Shown piece by piece: positions 6,403 through 9,138 of a stretch of DNA of 9,138 nucleotides. The stretch is taken from the NCBI GenBank assembly GCA_902464485.1, contig CABQJJ010000071.1, forward strand, positions 1 to 9,138, written 5' to 3'. A program made the position numbers and the translations under genes. Positions within the stretch are counted from its first letter, which is position 1, and each line of letters begins with the position of its first letter. The stretch is from an uncultured Collinsella sp. (GTDB lineage Bacteria > Actinomycetota > Coriobacteriia > Coriobacteriales > Coriobacteriaceae). Below the pieces are notes generated by a model. The model was given only the letters and a program-made list of their open reading frames with translations. It made no database searches and was not told where the DNA came from.

Positions 6403-7479
6403 CTAGAACTGATTCAAGAAACGCATATCGCCTGTCATGAGCGTTCTGAGGTCGGGCAGGTCGTAGCGCAGGGCCGCGACGCGCTCGGCGCCAATGCCAA
6501 AGGCGAAGCCGGTGTACTTCTCGGGATCGATGCCGCAGTTGATCAGGACGTTGGGGTCGACCATGCCGCAGCCTAGGATCTCGATCCAGCCGCTGTGCTT
6601 GCAGAAGTTGCAGCCCTTGCCGCCGCACACGTGGCAGCTCACGTCCACCTCGCAGCTGGGCTCGGTGAAGGGGAAGAAGTGCGGGCGATAGCGCGTCTTG
6701 CGGTCCTCGCCAAACATGCACTTAACAAAGTAGTCGAGCGTGCCCTTAAGGTCGCCAAAGGTAATGCCCTCGTCGACGACCAGACCCTCGATCTGGTTGA
6801 ACTGCGGAAGGTGGCAGGCATCGGCCGTGTCGGGACGGTAGACGGTGCCCGGGCAAATCATGTAGATGGGCGGCTTTTGCGACTCCATGGTGTGGATCTG
6901 CACGCCCGAGGTCTGGGTGCGCAGCAGCACGTCGGACTCGCCGTGGGCGTGGGCCTCGGGGTGCGCGACGCTGCCGGGGTTATTGTCGACCACGTAGAAG
7001 GTATCGCGGGCCGAGCGGCTCGGGTGATCCATGGGGGCGTTGAGCGCGGTGAAGTTGTAGTAGGAGGTGTCGACCATGGGGCCGGACTCGACGGTGTAGC
7101 CGATGCCGCAGAAGATGTCCTCGGCCTCCTCGATGATCTGCTTGATCAAGTGCTGGTGGCCGATCTGCGGACGGATGCCCGGCAGCGTGATGTCGACGGC
7201 GTCGTGCTCGAGTGCGCGCTTGAGGGCGGCGGCCTTCATCTCGGTGTTGCGCTCGTCGAGCATGCCCTCGATCAGCTGGCGCATCTCGTTGGCGCGCTTG
7301 CCCATCACGGGACGATCCTCGGGGGCGAGCTTGCCCATCATGCGCATCAGGCCGGTAATACGACCCTTGCGGCCGAGCAGTTCAACGCGCGCGGCCTCGA
7401 GCTTTGCGGCGTCGTCGGCGCCTGCGACGAGCTCCTTGGCCTCTTCCTCGAGTTTGACCAGATCATCAATCAGACTCAT
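6403..7479 (-). CDS. pheS: Phenylalanine--tRNA ligase alpha subunit
   Basis: This is the catalytic subunit that activates phenylalanine with ATP and transfers it to tRNA-Phe. It has 358 aa, close to the family norm of 340-350. The N-terminal 1-95 is a charged, probably coiled-coil tRNA-binding arm. The class II core follows: GYTVESGPMVDTSYYNF (127-143), DHPSRSARDTFYV (151-163), LLRTQTSGVQIHTM (185-198), motif 2 around YRPDTADACHLPQFNQIEG (214-232), a Cys cluster CHVCGGKGCNFC (282-293) before GWIEILG, and motif 3 FGIGAERVAALRYDLPDLR (327-345). The position equivalent to E. coli Ala294 is Ala326, as in wild type. Motif 2 departs from the usual DATH...FHQ, with Cys222 and Asn228. The start at 7479 has AAGGGA six bases upstream. 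The frame is open further upstream but only through the T-box leader, which is not coding. It is first in the pheS-pheT operon. Confidence 0.97.
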   Translation of the reverse strand: MSLIDDLVKLEEEAKELVAGADDAAKLEAARVELLGRKGRITGLMRMMGKLAPEDRPVMGKRANEMRQLIEGMLDERNTEMKAAALKRALEHDAVDITLPGIRPQIGHQHLIKQIIEEAEDIFCGIGYTVESGPMVDTSYYNFTALNAPMDHPSRSARDTFYVVDNNPGSVAHPEAHAHGESDVLLRTQTSGVQIHTMESQKPPIYMICPGTVYRPDTADACHLPQFNQIEGLVVDEGITFGDLKGTLDYFVKCMFGEDRKTRYRPHFFPFTEPSCEVDVSCHVCGGKGCNFCKHSGWIEILGCGMVDPNVLINCGIDPEKYTGFAFGIGAERVAALRYDLPDLRTLMTGDMRFLNQF

Positions 7480-7565
7480 GTCTTCCCTTTCGTCTCTCGC
7501 GCTCTCCGTTTGCCGAGGCGGCTGCCGCCGTCTGACGTTGCGAAAACGCGGCCCGGTTCGGTAAC

Positions 7566-7605
7566 AAAAAACCGCCCTCGGGCATGTGCATTGCCCAAGG
7601 ACGGT
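7566..7605 (-). terminator. T-box intrinsic terminator
   Basis: Minus-strand 7605-7593 and 7583-7571 form a 13-bp stem with two G-T pairs and a 9-nt loop. A run of six T (7571-7566) follows, the first of them closing the stem. It begins just after the T-box sequence, so it is the OFF-state hairpin. It ends 86 nt before the pheS start codon, so control is by transcription termination and not by hiding the ribosome-binding site. Confidence 0.93.
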
Positions 7606-7850
7606 TGAATTCCGCGGTACCACCTTGTTTGACCCGGCGGATGTCTGGCCCGCCGTGCCCCCTCTGCGCCCCTTATCGCGAGGCTCACGGCTTCCCTACT
7701 GGGACTTCGCCGCCGCTAGCCGCGCGCCCGTTGAGGTCGCTGCTCGGGAGTGAACGCTTGGCCCTTGCCACCGCAGGAAGGCTTGCAGCCCATGACCTTC
7801 CCTCTCTTGCCGGCGACGCGGCGGGCAAAACCCTCTCCGTCAACGCATTG
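7566..7850 (-). promoter_or_regulatory. T-box riboswitch leader of pheST, tRNA-Phe responsive
   Basis: The conserved T-box lies on the minus strand at 7624-7613 (GGTGGTACCGCG). Its UGGU bulge can pair with the ACCA 3' end of uncharged tRNA-Phe. Stem I is closed by CGTTGA (7845-7840) with TCAACG further downstream. Its upper part contains GGAAGG/CCTTCC around a loop with GGGCTGCAAG. The specifier is TTC (7754-7752), a Phe codon followed by A, between the GGGC and CTCCC strands of Stem I. Downstream is a strong terminator. Uncharged tRNA-Phe should favour the antiterminator and allow pheS transcription. The specifier agrees with the gene controlled, which makes the call strong. Confidence 0.95.
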
Positions 7851-7856
7851 GGCTAT

Positions 7857-7865
7857 AGGATAACA
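7857..7865 (-). promoter_or_regulatory. Candidate extended -10 promoter of pheST
   Basis: TGTTATCCT on the minus strand fits an extended -10. A start about 7 nt downstream (near 7850) falls a few bases before the first strand of T-box Stem I, as expected. No good -35 is present at 17 bp. Confidence 0.45.
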
Positions 7866-7985
7866 CATTCTGCGAGCATATCGCCGCGTTCCGTTTTGTT
7901 CGCACTGGGTACAAGGCAGGTAGCTGTGCAAACTGGCCGCACGCCCACCCGTGGCGTCCGGTCTGCGAGATTAAGGATTATAGGT

Positions 7986-9138
7986 ATGGGAAAGAAACTC
8001 GATAAGAAGGCCAAGGCTGCCGTGGCCAAGGCCTCTAAGAGCGCCAAGGCGGGCAAGGGTATCAAGAAGCTCCGCAAGCTCGAAGGTAAACTGTGGACCC
8101 GCGAGTACCTGCTCAAGATTGCCGAGTTCGATGGCGCGACGATTGCCCCCGCCAACGGCGCCGCGGCCCGCGCCGATGCTATGGGCACCCTCGCCGGCGA
8201 ACATCACAAGCTCCTGACCAGCAAAAAGTCCGTTGAGCTCGTGCGCTCTCTCGCGTGTGAGACAGTCGCGGGCGAAAAGATCGACGACCCGCAGCTGCTC
8301 GACGAGATTCGCGTGCTCGGCCGCGACCAGCGCGAGGCAAGCGTCATTCCCACCGAAGAAGCCGAGGCCTGGACCAGGCTTACCTGCGAGGCCGATGCCG
8401 TGTGGCACAAGGCCAAAGCAGCCAACGACTGGGCGAGCTTTGAGCCCTATGTGGACAAGATTGTCTGCCAGCTCAAGCATCAGGCCGAGCTCATGGACCC
8501 CAAGCACGACCCATACGATGTCTGGCTCGACCAGTACGAGCGCGGCCTTTCCGCCAAGAGCTTCGATGCGTTTTGTGACGAGGTCAAGGCCACCGTCGTG
8601 CCGCTCGTGCACGCCATCGGCGAGCGCGGACAGCAGCCTACTGCCGACTTTTTGCACGCGCATGTGCCCGAGGCCGCCCAGCGCGCCATGAGCTTTGACC
8701 TTATGAAGCTCGTCGGCCTTAACCTGGACGACACCACGCTTGCCTTTACCGAGCATCCGTTTAGCGAGGGCTTCTCGGTGGGCGACGCGCGCATCGCCAC
8801 GCACATCTACGAGGACGACTGCATCTCCAACGTCTACAGCATCATCCACGAGGCGGGACATGCCGCCTACGAACTGGGCGTCAACCCCGCTTATGCGCGC
8901 ACGTGCCTGGAGGGCGGCACCTCCATGGGCATCCACGAGAGCCAGAGCCGCTTTTTCGAGAACACCGTGGGCCGCAGCCGCGCCTTTATGGGACCGCTGC
9001 TGCAGGTGCTGCGCCGCCACGCGCCCGAGGTCTACGGCGACGTTGACGAGGACACGCTCTACCGAGCCGTAAACATCGCGCAGCCGTCGTTGATCCGCAC
9101 CGAGGCCGACGAACTCACCTACCCGCTGCATATTATGG
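7986..9138 (+). CDS. M32 family (Taq-type) metallocarboxypeptidase, partial
   Basis: This is a zinc carboxypeptidase that removes C-terminal residues from peptides and is probably cytosolic, since no signal peptide is seen. The 384 codons present run off the right edge. Family members are about 500 aa, so roughly 115 residues are missing. The catalytic HEAGH is at 288-292 within SIIHEAGHAAYELG. The third zinc ligand is Glu318 in MGIHESQSRFFEN. Upstream, VGDARIATHIYEDD matches the family DxRIT block, and EADELTYPLHIM closes the visible part. The ATG at 7986 has AAGGA eight bases upstream. The N-terminus is odd: 13 lysines in the first 35 residues (KKAKAAVAKASKSAKAGK), followed by FDGATIAP (48-55) where the family usually has a WDQ-type motif. 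It is divergent from pheST, with about 120 bp between the two promoter regions and no clear promoter of its own seen. Confidence 0.93.
   Translation, partial: MGKKLDKKAKAAVAKASKSAKAGKGIKKLRKLEGKLWTREYLLKIAEFDGATIAPANGAAARADAMGTLAGEHHKLLTSKKSVELVRSLACETVAGEKIDDPQLLDEIRVLGRDQREASVIPTEEAEAWTRLTCEADAVWHKAKAANDWASFEPYVDKIVCQLKHQAELMDPKHDPYDVWLDQYERGLSAKSFDAFCDEVKATVVPLVHAIGERGQQPTADFLHAHVPEAAQRAMSFDLMKLVGLNLDDTTLAFTEHPFSEGFSVGDARIATHIYEDDCISNVYSIIHEAGHAAYELGVNPAYARTCLEGGTSMGIHESQSRFFENTVGRSRAFMGPLLQVLRRHAPEVYGDVDEDTLYRAVNIAQPSLIRTEADELTYPLHIM

Noticed and set aside
6595..7608. 337-codon plus-strand frame opposite pheS and its leader
   Set aside because: Antisense to pheS and runs through the T-box terminator. 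Composition is Val/Ala/Gly/Leu-rich without motifs.
7480..7623. N-terminal extension of pheS by 48 codons
   Set aside because: The in-frame extension reads through the T-box terminator. The Met at 7479 has a good ribosome-binding site and the conserved PheS N-terminus.
7866..7985. Plus-strand promoter for the carboxypeptidase
   Set aside because: TTGTTC and TACAAG-like words occur but not at 16-18 bp spacing, so no specific promoter can be supported.
7971..9131. 386-codon minus-strand frame opposite the carboxypeptidase
   Set aside because: Antisense to a gene with clear HEXXH and other M32 motifs, and its composition shows it is a mirror of that gene.

Overview
The window looks like chromosomal DNA of a high-GC anaerobic actinobacterium of the class Coriobacteriia, most likely Collinsella or a close relative. 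This is inferred from codon use, gene style and the combination of a Firmicutes-like T-box with actinobacterial-type GC content. No rRNA or other marker gene is present to confirm it. It holds ordinary core genes plus a metal-uptake operon, and the less ordinary material lies in the gaps between genes.

Layout. At the left edge (1-643, minus strand) is the N-terminal 214 codons of a putative zinc-dependent phospholipase C-like protein, cut by the window edge. Next is a minus-strand three-gene operon, cbiM-cbiQ-cbiO (3439 down to 723), encoding an energy-coupling-factor uptake system for nickel or cobalt. Its substrate subunit carries a C-terminal CbiN-like extension. Just upstream of cbiM is an exact GTGTTAC-N14-GTAACAC inverted repeat that resembles one class of NikR operator, so nickel uptake under NikR control is the favoured reading. 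Then comes the minus-strand pair pheS-pheT (7479 down to 3765), the two subunits of phenylalanyl-tRNA synthetase. Upstream of pheS is a complete transcription-terminating T-box leader (about 7850-7566) with a UUC (Phe) specifier. On the right, divergently transcribed, is a plus-strand M32 (Taq-type) metallocarboxypeptidase (7986 to beyond the window end).

Non-coding structure. The 325-bp gap between pheT and cbiM holds a striking nested palindrome (3659-3752, five stacked stems). It is flanked by a further 10-bp inverted repeat, one arm of which is the last codons of pheT. The 184-bp gap between pheS and pheT, which is unusual inside this operon, holds several hairpins and a GC-rich block that may be a dispersed repeat. 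These two gaps and the NikR-like site are the best candidates for something undescribed. No CRISPR array, transposase, phage gene, tRNA or defence system was seen.

How the genes work together. PheS and PheT form the alpha2-beta2 synthetase, and its expression should rise when uncharged tRNA-Phe binds the leader. CbiM binds the metal, CbiQ couples it to the CbiO ATPase, and the operator would shut the operon down when nickel is plentiful. The two end genes have no evident link to these systems.
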